From: Candidatus Bariatricus faecipullorum
GTDB taxonomy: Bacteria > Bacillota > Clostridia > Lachnospirales > Lachnospiraceae
DNA length: 64,000 nt
Direction: 5' to 3'
Assembly: GCA_019118525.1 (NCBI GenBank)
Contig: DWYV01000067.1
Coordinates: 1 to 64,000 of the forward strand
Shown here: one piece after another, positions 55,197 through 64,000 of the stretch
Position numbering within the stretch: position 1 is the first letter of the stretch
Layout of the letters: every line of letters starts with the position of its first letter
Made by a program: the position numbers and the translations under genes
Notes under the pieces: model-generated
The model's input: the letters and a program-made list of their open reading frames with translations, nothing else
What the model was told of the DNA's origin: nothing
The model's database searches: none

Positions 55197-57126
55197 GGTG
55201 TTTTCCCCCTTTTCCCAGTCTTTTTAAAATATAATTGGCAAACAGCCGCTGTATCAGCATATCCGCCAGTATATACGCCACAATGATTCCCAGCCAGTAC
55301 CACCAGAATTCCCGGTGAAGCAGCGCCGCCTCTTTTTTCAGGCGGTACAGAAAAATGCCCAGATAAAGAACTGCCATGACAAGGCAGCTTCCCAGGGCAA
55401 CCCGGGAAAGCATCCCCGTTTCAAACCGGATAAGTCTGCACTGCTCCTTTTTCTTCATTCCCATACAGTTCAGAAACGTATAGCGTCTCCTGTAGGAATC
55501 CAGTTCTGTCAAAATCCGGATTCCCGTAATGAAAAATCCGCTTGCGAACAGAGCCGCCAGAAGAAGCAGCTTACTTACCAGACTGAACAGAAGTCGCATT
55601 TCCTGGCCGTGCAGAAAATCTTCCGTATGGTAAAGTGCCTGCCCTTTTCCACTGGATTTCAGCAGCTCCATGGCTTTCTCCCCGTTTCCGTCCTGGAAAT
55701 CAAACAGCGTCAGCACAGTGGCCTCTCTTGTATCTTCTTTTACCAGTTTCTGCTGCCGTTCAAATTCTTCCCCCGACATCACTATCAGATTTTCATGCCA
55801 CCGGTCAATGGAATACTGACCGATGACACTCTCTGTAATGATTTCCTGGATATCATAGAGATACTCCGGATCCCGGATATCAATTATACCGGTGCCCCGG
55901 TCCTTCTCTCTGCCAGTATACAGAAAAAAATAGGCATTCTGATAACTTTCATCCTCTATCCGGGTCTCCTCTGTAAAATCCTGGTCTTCAATTCCCACCA
56001 GAATTTCCCTGCCTTCCAGATGTACCTGCTTTCCGCCCAGCCTTTCATAGGAACCGGCGGAGATACCAATATGTTCCGCCCCGTACCGGGTGGTCATGCG
56101 CACCATGGGGCAGGTTCTGATTTCACAGTCACTGATTTCTTTTATCTGTTCCGTCAGTTCCTGGTCTTCCTCCCGGGCAAGCCACACTGCGTCATAAGGA
56201 TAGTTTTCCCGGTACCTGTCCAGCGGAAGAACCGATGCCGTCTCCACCGTCAGGTAGGTCAGTGCAAAAAAGTGAAGGACCAGCAGCATCAGCAGAACCA
56301 GCAGACTGTTCTGATAGTGGCTGTACAGCTGATTCAGTTTCAGGATGTTTCGAAGATAAAAATGCTTCCTCTTCCGCAGCGCTCCCAGAATCAGGGCAAG
56401 TCCAAAATATACAAGGAGAAAAAGCCCGGCTATCCAGAAGACGTGGGACCATACATATCCTTTGTCGGAGCTCTGGTAGTAATAAAGGGCAAACGCAGTC
56501 AGGCCCGCTCCGGCCAGGGCCGGCAGTATCCAGCCCTTTCCTGCGGGGCGTTTTTCCACCCGCTCTCCCTCCATGGCCAGTCCGCTCAGGTCCCGTTCCT
56601 CCATCCAGACCATCAGTCCTATAAATACCACCGCCATCAGAGCCAGTCCCAGAATGCATACATTCCGGTATATCTCCGGACAGACGGCAGTCACGGTAAG
56701 GAATTCGGAATCCAGCCGTTTCAGCACCCACTGGGTCCCGTAAAGCAGAAGCTGCCCTGCCGCCAGACCTGCTGCCAGCGATGCGGCGCATCCTGTGCAG
56801 TACTCCAGAAGGAGCAGAAAAAAAGAGCTTCTTTTCTTCATACCAAGTATGACAAACATACTGTAATCCTTAATCCGCAGACGGACATAGTGCTGCATGG
56901 CATAAATCATCAGAAACACGGTGATAAAAACCATCAGCCCCGCAGCCACCTGGAAATCAAACTTCAGCGCCTCCGCGGTAACCTCATCATTCACCGCTTT
57001 TTTCACAATATCGTTCATTCCCCAGAATACAAACAGCTCTGCAATCGCGATAATACTGCTGGTAAAAAACAGCACATAGTTTTTCAGGTTGCTCCTGAAA
57101 TTTTTTAAAATAATATGAAACAGCAC
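55129..57126 (-). CDS. BceB-like FtsX-type permease
   Basis: GGGGAGG fits GTG 57126 (MLFHIILKNFRSNLKNYVLFFTSSIIAIAELFVFW), giving 665 aa; the longer frame reaches back into xpt. It has about ten transmembrane helices with a large extracellular region (about 330-470), as in BceB-type peptide sensors. The N-terminus KNFRSNLKNYVLFF and the final RIELDSYRRRYTFLNCMGMKK-like element are diagnostic. The gene stands before its ATPase, the reverse of the usual bceA-bceB order. Confidence 0.85.
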   Translation of the reverse strand: MLFHIILKNFRSNLKNYVLFFTSSIIAIAELFVFWGMNDIVKKAVNDEVTAEALKFDFQVAAGLMVFITVFLMIYAMQHYVRLRIKDYSMFVILGMKKRSSFFLLLLEYCTGCAASLAAGLAAGQLLLYGTQWVLKRLDSEFLTVTAVCPEIYRNVCILGLALMAVVFIGLMVWMEERDLSGLAMEGERVEKRPAGKGWILPALAGAGLTAFALYYYQSSDKGYVWSHVFWIAGLFLLVYFGLALILGALRKRKHFYLRNILKLNQLYSHYQNSLLVLLMLLVLHFFALTYLTVETASVLPLDRYRENYPYDAVWLAREEDQELTEQIKEISDCEIRTCPMVRMTTRYGAEHIGISAGSYERLGGKQVHLEGREILVGIEDQDFTEETRIEDESYQNAYFFLYTGREKDRGTGIIDIRDPEYLYDIQEIITESVIGQYSIDRWHENLIVMSGEEFERQQKLVKEDTREATVLTLFDFQDGNGEKAMELLKSSGKGQALYHTEDFLHGQEMRLLFSLVSKLLLLAALFASGFFITGIRILTELDSYRRRYTFLNCMGMKKKEQCRLIRFETGMLSRVALGSCLVMAVLYLGIFLYRLKKEAALLHREFWWYWLGIIVAYILADMLIQRLFANYILKRLGKGGKHHACTGSRESGPELSEVRPEKER

Positions 57127-57241
57127 ATCCCGGCCTCCCCTCTTTTTCCTTCTGGTTCCAGTATAGCAACCTTCCGGTTTTCCCGCATCAGGGTGGCCAT
57201 AATGTGCTGTTTTCTGGCCATGAATGGTTCCGGCCGTTTCC

Positions 57242-57826
57242 TTAATTCTGTTCGCGAAATACGATTTTTCCGGTCTTCCATTCCATGTCGTCCACAATGG
57301 CCAGAGACTCCAGCTGGTATCCCAGGTTCCGAATCATCCGCCCTCCGGGCTGGAAGCCTTTTTCAATCGCAATACCGATTCCTTCCACTGTGGCGCCTGC
57401 GGACTGGACAAGCTGAATCAGTCCCTGGAGGGCACAGCCGTTGGCAAGGAAATCGTCAATCAGCAGGATATGGTCATTCTCGTTCAGAAACTTCTGCGCC
57501 ACAATGACCTGATTTTTGCATTTATGGGTGAAAGACTCCACTTCCGCCACATACATCTCCCCGTCCAGGTTAATGCTCTGGGTCTTCTTTGCAAATACTA
57601 CCGGCACGCCGAAATGCTGGGCCACAATGCAGGCAATACCGATTCCGGAGGCCTCCACCGTCAGAATTTTGTTGATATTCTTTCCTTCAAACCGTTTTTT
57701 AAATTCTTTTCCCATCTCGTTAAACAGCTCAATGTCCATCTGGTGATTCAGAAAGCTGTCTACTTTCAGTACATTCCCCTCCTTGACGATGCCGTCTTTC
57801 AGGATCCGTTCCTCTAAAAAGTTCAT
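57242..57826 (-). CDS. xpt: Xanthine phosphoribosyltransferase
   Basis: The 194-aa enzyme converts xanthine and PRPP to XMP in purine salvage. [32 protein letters not shown] is the typical start, VEASGIGIA lies in the middle and the PRPP loop reads [14 protein letters not shown]. It stands 24 bp downstream of the DUF4129 gene, with no room for a purine riboswitch, which is unlike many Firmicutes xpt genes. Confidence 0.94.
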   Translation of the reverse strand: MNFLEERILKDGIVKEGNVLKVDSFLNHQMDIELFNEMGKEFKKRFEGKNINKILTVEASGIGIACIVAQHFGVPVVFAKKTQSINLDGEMYVAEVESFTHKCKNQVIVAQKFLNENDHILLIDDFLANGCALQGLIQLVQSAGATVEGIGIAIEKGFQPGGRMIRNLGYQLESLAIVDDMEWKTGKIVFREQN

Positions 57827-57850
57827 CTTTATCCCTCTTTCCCCGGTGTC

Positions 57851-58450
57851 TTACCAGATTTCCTTCATCATAACATATTTACACTTCTGTATCCACCTCA
57901 TATGGGAATAAAAATGAGCTTCTGTATCCCTATATACATGATATACCTGCTCTTTTTCCTCTTCGGTCACCGGCCTGCGGCCAAAAGAGGCCTGACTGAC
58001 CGTATCCGCCATGTTCTGAATCCGCTCCGGTTCCAGCCAGGGCAGGGCTTTTTCCGCCTGTTTTACAAAATCTTCTTCCACGCCGGTCATGCCTTCCAGA
58101 AGGTGATGCCTTTGTACCAGGCGCAGAAATTCCCCGAAATAGTAGCGGCAGTCCTTCTTCACGTTTCCTCTGCGCCACCGGCGCCAGAATATCCAGCCTG
58201 CCAGGGCGGCCAGAAGGAGAACCGCGGCCGTCCGGGGAAGCCAGGAGGGTATCTCAAAATCTGCGGCCTGCCAGACTGTCTGTGCATCCTCCCCGGCGCG
58301 CTCCTCTTCCTCCGGCGTCTCCTGTGTCTCTTCCTGGCCTGCCGTACTTTCCTGAATCCGGGCCGCCAGATTCATCAGACTGGACCCGTCCATTCCAGGG
58401 GAAATTCCGCGCTCTGCGGCAGTTCCGGTTTTTCTCCCTTTTCTCTCCAT
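57851..58450 (-). CDS. DUF4129 membrane protein
   Basis: The 199-aa protein has a Gly/Glu-rich N-terminus, one transmembrane segment (LPRTAAVLLLAALAGWIFW, about 70-88) and the DUF4129 domain (YFGEFLRLVQRHHLLEG, ASFGRRPVTEEEKEQVYHVY). It belongs to a MoxR/DUF58/DUF4129 operon and overlaps DUF58 by 76 bp. It lacks the transglutaminase part found in some homologues. Confidence 0.8.
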   Translation of the reverse strand: MERKGRKTGTAAERGISPGMDGSSLMNLAARIQESTAGQEETQETPEEEERAGEDAQTVWQAADFEIPSWLPRTAAVLLLAALAGWIFWRRWRRGNVKKDCRYYFGEFLRLVQRHHLLEGMTGVEEDFVKQAEKALPWLEPERIQNMADTVSQASFGRRPVTEEEKEQVYHVYRDTEAHFYSHMRWIQKCKYVMMKEIW

Positions 58451-59373
58451 GCCTGCTCCGACTCATACAGGCAGGTCAGCAGAAAGTCCCGCTCCTTTTC
58501 CTCCCGCAGCACAGTCTGTATCAGCCCTTCTCCCGGCTTTCCCGGCCAGTATATCACTGCGCCCCGGGGCAGACGGACCAGAGCCGTAAGCAGGGCGTAA
58601 AGAATCTCATAAAACGCGTCCCTGCATTTCTCTTCTTCTGGAAACGGGTTTTCTCTCCGGGGATTTACCAGGAGGGCTGTCTGCCCGTCCGGCTCCCGCT
58701 CGTATTCTTTTATCCAGTAATTTTCCATCCGGGCGCTGATTTTCCAGTCGATGTCACGAACCGCATCCCCCGGCCGGTATTCCCGGAACTGCCGGTAGTC
58801 ATGCCCTTCTTCTCCGGTCTCTCCCGTGCGCTCCTCCCGGTGGTCCCATTCCTGCTGTTCCGAAAGTATCTCGCCCTCCGGCCACACCAGGTTTTCCCCC
58901 GGAAGGACATATCCTTTCAGTTCGCATCCGCTTTTTTTCCTGCTCCCGAAAATTCCGAAAAAGTCGTAGACTTTCAGGGAAACTACCTGAACCTTCACAA
59001 TCCCGCAGTGCTCCGGTTTCAGCCTGCATGGGGCGTCTGTCTTGTCTTCCGCCGGGGCCTGCCCCCATACTCTCCGGTGTCTGGGGGACTCTTCCGGTTC
59101 TGTCACCGTCAGGCGCAGCCGGAACAGCCCTGCCGGAAGGCGGCTTGTATTCAAAAGGGAAATCGAAAAAGACGCCTCTTTTCCTCTGTGAAAAAAAGAC
59201 GCGGGAACCTGCGGGGAAACCGTCAGATGTTTCCCCAGATAACGGCTCATCAGAAACAGGACCGGCAGGGCCAGAATTTCTGCCACGGCCAGTACCAGAA
59301 GGGACCGGGAGTGATACATCCCGGCAAGATAGTAGGTTATGCACACTGTCAGGAAAAACACCAGTTTTCTCAT
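58375..59373 (-). CDS. DUF58 domain protein
   Basis: The 332-aa product has two N-terminal transmembrane segments and the DUF58 motif REYRPGDAVRDIDWKISARMENYWIKEYE. This is a VWA-like fold found downstream of MoxR ATPases. It overlaps the ATPase gene by 4 bp. Role in cell envelope or chaperone-like processes is inferred from family. Confidence 0.88.
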   Translation of the reverse strand: MRKLVFFLTVCITYYLAGMYHSRSLLVLAVAEILALPVLFLMSRYLGKHLTVSPQVPASFFHRGKEASFSISLLNTSRLPAGLFRLRLTVTEPEESPRHRRVWGQAPAEDKTDAPCRLKPEHCGIVKVQVVSLKVYDFFGIFGSRKKSGCELKGYVLPGENLVWPEGEILSEQQEWDHREERTGETGEEGHDYRQFREYRPGDAVRDIDWKISARMENYWIKEYEREPDGQTALLVNPRRENPFPEEEKCRDAFYEILYALLTALVRLPRGAVIYWPGKPGEGLIQTVLREEKERDFLLTCLYESEQAWREKGEKPELPQSAEFPLEWTGPV

Positions 59374-60248
59374 CCGCTTCTCCTCCCCAGAGACGGCGGA
59401 ACGGCGGCCTGGCAGATTTCCGTCAGAATGGCCTGTTTTTCCCGTCCTTCCATACGGGCTTCTGCCGTTCTGCGAATCCGGTGAACGGTTACCGGGGCAA
59501 ACTGTTTCTTCACATCAGCCGGGGTTACATAGTCTCTTCCCCGCATCCAGGCTTCCGCCTTTGCCATCTTCACCAGCACCGTGGTTGCCCGGGGCGAGGC
59601 TCCCCGCTCCAGGGCGGGGTGCTCCCGGGTGGCGCGAATCAGGCCGGTCAGATACCGGCCTACGTCTTCTTTCAGGTAAACCTGCTGTACCTCTTCCTGA
59701 AGGGCCAGGAATTCTTCTTTTCCGATTACCGGATGCAGCCGGTCCGTCTGGGCCTCCGGCAGGAACTGGGTTCCTGCGGTTCCGGACGGGTTCTGGGTGG
59801 CAATGACCAGAAAGGGTTCCGGTACTTCCCGGGTCACGCCTTCCGTGGATACCCGGTGCTCCTCCATAACTTCCAGAAGGGCGGACTGGGTCTTGGGCGA
59901 CGTCCGGTTTATCTCGTCTGCCAGCAGCAGATTGCAGAAGACGCTTCCCGGCTGAAAGACAAACTTTTCTTCTTCTTTTCTGTAAATGGAAAATCCAGTC
60001 AAATCGGAAGGGAGCACATCCGGAGTAAACTGTACCCTCCTGCACTCCAGACCCAGGCTTCTGGAAAATGCCATGGCCAGGGTGGTTTTCCCTACCCCTG
60101 GAATATCCTCCAGAAGCACGTGGCCGCCGGCCAGAAATGCCAGAAAAACTTCTTCCACTACTTCTGCTTTTCCCAGAATGACCTGGTTTACCTGCCGAAT
60201 TACATCTGCGGCTTTTTTCTGACTTTCCCTCATCTGTCTGTCTTTCAT
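59370..60248 (-). CDS. MoxR-family AAA+ ATPase
   Basis: GAAGGGAGC fits ATG 60248 (MKDRQMRESQKKAADVIRQVNQVILGKAEVVEEVFLA), 292 aa. Walker A is EDIPGVGKTTLA and Walker B LLLADEINRTSPKTQSALLEVMEE. The PEAQTDRLH sensor region follows. It is a chaperone ATPase that works with the DUF58 protein encoded next. Confidence 0.92.
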   Translation of the reverse strand: MKDRQMRESQKKAADVIRQVNQVILGKAEVVEEVFLAFLAGGHVLLEDIPGVGKTTLAMAFSRSLGLECRRVQFTPDVLPSDLTGFSIYRKEEEKFVFQPGSVFCNLLLADEINRTSPKTQSALLEVMEEHRVSTEGVTREVPEPFLVIATQNPSGTAGTQFLPEAQTDRLHPVIGKEEFLALQEEVQQVYLKEDVGRYLTGLIRATREHPALERGASPRATTVLVKMAKAEAWMRGRDYVTPADVKKQFAPVTVHRIRRTAEARMEGREKQAILTEICQAAVPPSLGRRSG

Positions 60249-60296
60249 GTTCTGCTCCCTTCCTGAAATCGGCATATCTGATGGTTCCGGGGCTTC

Positions 60297-61445
60297 CTAT
60301 GCCCCGAAGATTTCTGCGGCTTCCCGCATGTTCTCTGTCACCTTTACGTGGAACGGACACCGTTTCTCGCAGGCTTTGCACTGCACGCATTCGGAAGCTT
60401 TATGGGGCAGCACCCCGTAGTGCTCCCGCACGGTCTCCGGCATCTCCTTCTGGGCCTTCACCAGATTCAGAAATTTGGTTACCGCCGCCACATCGATTCC
60501 TTTCGGGCAGGGCGCGCAGTGACCGCAGTACATGCAGTGCCCTTCCCAGCTGATTTTCGGCATGGAGGCAAACGCCGGGGCGTAGTCTTTTTCTTCCTCT
60601 GTGGCCGTTTCGTACGCAGTGTTTGCCAGCAGTTCCTGAACGGAATGCACGCCGGACATGATACTTACCACGCCCGGTCTTGTCAGGGCGTAATGGAGGC
60701 ACTGCAGTACGGTCAGTGCGGTTCCCGCCGGGGAAAGGGATGCATCCAGCAGGTCCCCGCCTCCGAAGGCTTTCATCACGGTGATGCCCACGCCCATCCG
60801 CTGACAGACTTCATACAGTTCCTCCCGCTCCGGGTCCATGTTCACCAGCTGATTTTCGTAATTTTTCTCATCCCAGAGGGCGTTCACATCCTCGCTGGCC
60901 GGCTGTAAGTCGTAGCAGGGATTGACGCTGAACAAAAGCACATCGATGTCCCCGCTTTTTACCGCTTCCAGGGCGACCTGGGGATTGTGGCTGCTCAGCC
61001 CCAGAGCCTGGATTTTTCCTGCGGCTTTCAGTCCCTTCGCATAATCCAGAATCCCGTTTTTCTTTACCGTCTCCCAGTCCTCCAGGGCGTCCACGTAGTG
61101 AATCATTCCCACTTCTATGCTGTCCCTCCCCAGCCGGGTCAGCATATCTTCAAAGCCTTCCTTTACTTCGTCCAGCTTCCGGGTCCGTTTGTACTGGCCG
61201 TCCTTCCAGACTGCGCAGAGATGTCCTTCCACGGCGAATCCGCCGCCCAGCTCCTGAAGGGCCCAGCCAATCCGGGAGCGCAGCTCCGGATCCGGCGCAT
61301 ACATGTCGATGCAGTTGATTCCCTCTTCTTTTGCTCTCTTTAAGATTTCCAGTGTCTCTTCCTTTGTCTTTTTCACAAAGCCTTCGCAGCCCAGTCCGAT
61401 TTCGCTGAACTTCAGTCCGGCCCGTTCCAGTTCTCTGTACCTCAT
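60297..61445 (-). CDS. Aldo/keto reductase with C-terminal 4Fe-4S domain
   Basis: The 382-aa protein has an AKR barrel: GLGCEGF start, INCIDMYAPDPELRSRIGWAL, GLSSHNPQVALEAV and MKAFGGGDLL. CMYCGHCAPCPKG and CVQCKACEKRCPF at the C-terminus are two ferredoxin-type cluster motifs. Such enzymes are common in anaerobic Clostridia and reduce unknown carbonyl substrates, probably with electron transfer through the clusters. Confidence 0.9.
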   Translation of the reverse strand: MRYRELERAGLKFSEIGLGCEGFVKKTKEETLEILKRAKEEGINCIDMYAPDPELRSRIGWALQELGGGFAVEGHLCAVWKDGQYKRTRKLDEVKEGFEDMLTRLGRDSIEVGMIHYVDALEDWETVKKNGILDYAKGLKAAGKIQALGLSSHNPQVALEAVKSGDIDVLLFSVNPCYDLQPASEDVNALWDEKNYENQLVNMDPEREELYEVCQRMGVGITVMKAFGGGDLLDASLSPAGTALTVLQCLHYALTRPGVVSIMSGVHSVQELLANTAYETATEEEKDYAPAFASMPKISWEGHCMYCGHCAPCPKGIDVAAVTKFLNLVKAQKEMPETVREHYGVLPHKASECVQCKACEKRCPFHVKVTENMREAAEIFGA

Positions 61446-61554
61446 GAGTCCCCACTCTCCTTTTTTGTTGTCTTTTGTCTATCATAAAGCCTGGAGTCCA
61501 CTCCAGGTCAAGTCTTCCCTCTGTTGTTCACACAATGTTCGCAATCCGTTATAT

Positions 61555-61580
61555 AAAAAAGCAGGAGTCTCTGCTCCTGC
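61555..61580 (-). terminator. Terminator of the C39-like peptidase gene
   Basis: GCAGGAG (61561-61567) pairs with CTCCTGC (61574-61580). The minus-strand T-run, TTTTTTATAT, is immediate. It ends the gene at 61587. Confidence 0.85.
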
Positions 61581-61586
61581 CTCTGT

Positions 61587-62504
61587 CTACACCCAGTATG
61601 CCCACATTCCTTTTATCTGAGGAAGCAGGACATCTGCGCTCCATTCTTTTTCGCTGTTTATCCGGCTGTTCGGGTCATTGACCTGAATCATTCCGTCGGC
61701 TGTAATGCCGGACAGGACAATAAAATGTCCCTGGTCGGTAAAGTCTCCCGGCCCCATACTGCAGATAATGGGATGCCCCGCCTGAAGCTGGGCCACAATC
61801 GCGCTGGTGCTCCAGTCCACTTCCTGCCACTTAAGGCCGAGCTGTCCGGCTCCCTGGCTCATCAGGCTCCAGTCTGTCCCGGTGTCTTCCAGGTAATAGC
61901 CCTCCTGCTGGGAAAAATCGGCTATCCGCTTGGGCGTAAGGGACGTATCCCCGGTAAGCCCCGTGACTACCATGGAAAGACTGGTGGGCCCGCATCCGTC
62001 CGTGGCAATCTGCCCGCTCCCGTAGGAGGCATAGCCCCAGACCTCACTCCACTGATAATATCTGGGAATACCGTTTACCGAATCGTATTCACTGACATCC
62101 ACCGGCTCCAGCGCTTTTGCGTCAATCGCCTCTGTCCCCTGTGCCATGGCCTCCGGGTACTGAATCACCCAGTCTATGGCCTCCGGGTGCCCTGCCAGGT
62201 AGTCAATCAGTTCGTCGGAATATTCCGACCGGTTCCGGATAATCGTCTCGGTCTCCGGATAATCCGCGTAAAGCGCCCGGAGCTGTTCCTGTCTGCTGTC
62301 CCCGGCCAGAAGCTCCTCCACGCTGATTTCTTCTGTTTCTTCCTTTATATCTGCAGAAGCGGCCTCAGCCGCTTTTTTATTCTTGTCAACGGTATTTCCC
62401 CCGCACAGTACCAGTACTGTGACAAGGATGATTCCCCCCGTTATAATACCGTAAACAAGCTGCCTCATCTGCTTTCTCCTCTGCATTACTCTGTACTGTC
62501 GCAT
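61587..62504 (-). CDS. Membrane-anchored C39-like cysteine peptidase
   Basis: The 305-aa protein has a basic N-terminus and one transmembrane anchor (LVYGIITGGIILVTVLVLCG, about 16-35), a helical stalk and a C39_2-type papain-like domain: TDGCGPTSLSMV with Cys171, QGHFIVLSG with His260 and VNDPNS for the Asp. It is probably an extracytoplasmic peptidase acting on the wall or peptides. An ATP-binding domain is absent, so it is not a bacteriocin exporter. Confidence 0.85.
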   Translation of the reverse strand: MRQYRVMQRRKQMRQLVYGIITGGIILVTVLVLCGGNTVDKNKKAAEAASADIKEETEEISVEELLAGDSRQEQLRALYADYPETETIIRNRSEYSDELIDYLAGHPEAIDWVIQYPEAMAQGTEAIDAKALEPVDVSEYDSVNGIPRYYQWSEVWGYASYGSGQIATDGCGPTSLSMVVTGLTGDTSLTPKRIADFSQQEGYYLEDTGTDWSLMSQGAGQLGLKWQEVDWSTSAIVAQLQAGHPIICSMGPGDFTDQGHFIVLSGITADGMIQVNDPNSRINSEKEWSADVLLPQIKGMWAYWV

Positions 62505-62659
62505 CCCTGTCGGTCCTTTCTAAAATCAGAATCTGCATTTCCTGTTTTCTGGTATGATAACGTCTGTACGCTCCGGCGTTTCGGCCGGACCGGCTCCGTC
62601 ATTATGTCCAGTCTAACACATTTCCCGTGGAAAATCACCCTTTTTTCGACACCCTTTTC

Positions 62660-63289
62660 TTAAAGCCGGCGCCAGACGGGCTCCAGAATCTGCCTGCAGG
62701 TAGAGCAGACCGCAATGCGGGCGTCTGCCCCGGGCGTCTGAAATTCCCGGAAAAAATACGCTTCCTTTACCTTTTCCGGCTGCCGCATCAGCACTGGTTC
62801 ACGGCCTTCTTCCAGCCGGATTTCAAAACTGTCCAGGCCCAGGACCATTCCGTACCGGGTCGCCTTCATAAAGCTCTCTTTCAGTACCCAGAACCGGTAG
62901 AACAGCTCCTTCTGTTTTTCTCCTTCCGCGTTTACAATCGTATCGTACTCGGAGGGACAGAAAAATCTCCGGGCCGTTTCCCGGTGAAACCGTTTTACTG
63001 TCTCAATGTCACATCCGGCTTTTTCCCCTTCCGGTCCCACGGTGGCCAGCACATACCGCCCGGAATGGGACAGGTTAAACGGCTGCTCCGGGGAGGCTCC
63101 CAGCTCGTTTCTGGCCGTCGTCAGAAGCAGCCAGGCTCCCACACTCTGGGCCTGGTCCTCCCGGAAACGCAGCCGCTGTGCTTTTTCCCTGCGGAAATCC
63201 GGCACCTTTTCCAGGGCTTTCCGGTAGGCTTCTTCCTCCAGGAGGGGGGTAATATCCGCCAGATATGTCCAGACTTTTCCCTTCTTCAT
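62660..63289 (-). CDS. 4'-phosphopantetheinyl transferase (Sfp type)
   Basis: The 209-aa protein has the Sfp-type motifs FNLSHSGRYVLATVG, GCDIETVKRF and FWVLKESFMKATRYG, with Mg-binding Asp and Glu residues. It attaches phosphopantetheine from CoA to a carrier protein serine. No carrier or NRPS/PKS gene lies in the window. Confidence 0.9.
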   Translation of the reverse strand: MKKGKVWTYLADITPLLEEEAYRKALEKVPDFRREKAQRLRFREDQAQSVGAWLLLTTARNELGASPEQPFNLSHSGRYVLATVGPEGEKAGCDIETVKRFHRETARRFFCPSEYDTIVNAEGEKQKELFYRFWVLKESFMKATRYGMVLGLDSFEIRLEEGREPVLMRQPEKVKEAYFFREFQTPGADARIAVCSTCRQILEPVWRRL

Positions 63290-63379
63290 AATATTTCCCC
63301 ACTTTTTCCTATTTTATACCAGTGTACCACAGCGGCCGGAAAACCGCCAGGCAGGGCCGTTCCAATTTCGTTTTCCGTC

Positions 63380-63409
63380 TTGGCAAGGCGCCCTCTCCTA
63401 TGCTATAAT
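63380..63409 (+). promoter_or_regulatory. SigA promoter of the asparagine synthetase gene
   Basis: TTGGCA (63380-63385), 18-bp spacing and TATAAT (63404-63409) lie 30 bp before ATG 63440; AGAAAGGA is the ribosome binding site. Confidence 0.7.
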
Positions 63410-63439
63410 AAATGCATTTGATAGAAAGGACGTGAAACT

Positions 63440-64000
63440 ATGTGTGGGTTTGCCGGCTTTTATGGCACTGGAGATTATAATAGAGAAGAGATTCTGGATA
63501 AGATGGGAGAGATGATTGCCCACCGGGGACCGGACAGCAAGGGCAGTTTCGTGGACGATTATGTGGGCCTTGGCTTCCGCCGTCTGAGCATCATCGACCT
63601 GGCCGGGGGTACCCAGCCTATTCACAGCGCAGACGGAAAGCATGTGATTATTTTTAACGGCGAGATTTATAATTATAAGGAAATCCGCCAGGACCTGATT
63701 GAGAACCACGGCTGTGTATTCCAGACCAATTCCGATACGGAAGTCATTTTACAGACTTACAAAACCTATGGGGAGAAGACGGCCTCCATGCTCCGTGGTA
63801 TGTTTGCTTTTGTGATTTATGACAAAGAGCATCACACCATGTACGGCGCCCGGGATTATTTCGGCATCAAGCCTTTTTACTATGCGAAGATGAACGGCAC
63901 CCTGCTGTTTGGTTCCGAGATTAAGTCGTTCCTGCCCCACCCGGCTTTTGAGAAAAAAGTCAACAAAGACGCCCTGAAGATGTACCTGATTTTCCAGTAT
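63440..64000 (+). CDS. asnB: Asparagine synthetase, glutamine-hydrolysing (partial)
   Basis: The first 187 codons of a class II glutamine amidotransferase are present: MCGFAGFYG with the catalytic Cys2, IAHRGPDSKG, RRLSIIDLAGGTQPI, FNGEIYNYKEIR, NSDTEVIL and MFAFVIYD. YGARDYFGIKPFYYA and LLFGSEIKSFL follow. The synthetase half lies beyond the window edge. It makes asparagine from aspartate, ATP and glutamine. Confidence 0.92.
   Translation, partial: MCGFAGFYGTGDYNREEILDKMGEMIAHRGPDSKGSFVDDYVGLGFRRLSIIDLAGGTQPIHSADGKHVIIFNGEIYNYKEIRQDLIENHGCVFQTNSDTEVILQTYKTYGEKTASMLRGMFAFVIYDKEHHTMYGARDYFGIKPFYYAKMNGTLLFGSEIKSFLPHPAFEKKVNKDALKMYLIFQY

Noticed and set aside
57827..57850. Purine riboswitch before xpt
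   Set aside because: Only 24 bp separate xpt from the upstream gene, and no purine riboswitch core is visible.

Overview
The window is a Gram-positive, moderate-GC chromosome segment. Its gene complement suggests a gut Clostridia of the Lachnospiraceae type: Firmicutes-style ribosome binding sites (AGGAGG), TTGACA/TATAAT promoters, GPH sugar porter plus GH5 glucanase, LytTR/GHKL two-component system, xanthine phosphoribosyltransferase. It carries one complete siphovirus-type prophage. The genus is an inference; no rRNA gene was seen.

Layout. Positions 1-4.7 kb are host DNA: a truncated GPH sugar transporter that breaks off at an insertion-like junction, a GH5 beta-glucanase, a divergent AraC regulator with direct-repeat operators, a lipoprotein, and an Uma2-type gene broken by an internal deletion. 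A prophage of about 40.1 kb lies between attL (4702-4718) and attR (44836-44852), which share a 17-bp core. Reading on the minus strand from its right end, the prophage holds a cI/cro lysogeny switch and small early genes. Next comes a replication module (Gp157, Sak4-like ATPase, DUF669, CHC2 primase, DUF927 helicase, an iteron-like repeat region, nuclease, SF2 helicase). Small accessory genes and an ArpU-like late regulator follow. The late genes then run terminase, portal, minor capsid protein with a toxin-like C-terminus, Prp protease, scaffold, capsid, connector and tail genes, tape measure, Dit, hub, receptor-binding region, holin and amidase. The integrase sits on the plus strand beside attR.

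The most notable system is at 8.5-11.1 kb: a tail-fibre shufflon. A tyrosine recombinase gene sits between two pairs of tail-to-tail C-terminal cassettes. All four cassettes (111-118 aa) begin at the same 14-bp site (GAGTTAAATAGCAA), two copies in each orientation and all in the same reading frame. One cassette is now joined to the constant N-terminal half of the tail protein at 10706-11542. Inversions between sites could join the other three.

Other points of interest: a minor capsid protein with an AT-rich toxin-like tail and a translationally coupled small gene that may be its immunity gene; a Prp-type cysteine protease next to scaffold and capsid genes that both carry N-terminal NLQ-aromatic motifs; at least eight GTCTTACC repeats in the replication module; a 13-C homopolymer inside a phage gene; inverted DnaA boxes; and an unknown AT-rich gene between the lysogeny switch and the integrase.

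From 45.1 to 64 kb the DNA is host again: an ArsR-regulated ABC-2 exporter operon, GNAT and DUF3784 genes, an orphan immunity-like gene, a phosphohexomutase, a LytTR/GHKL two-component system with a BceAB-like transporter, xpt, a MoxR/DUF58/DUF4129 operon, an aldo/keto reductase with Fe-S clusters, a C39-like peptidase, a phosphopantetheinyl transferase and the start of an asparagine synthetase gene.
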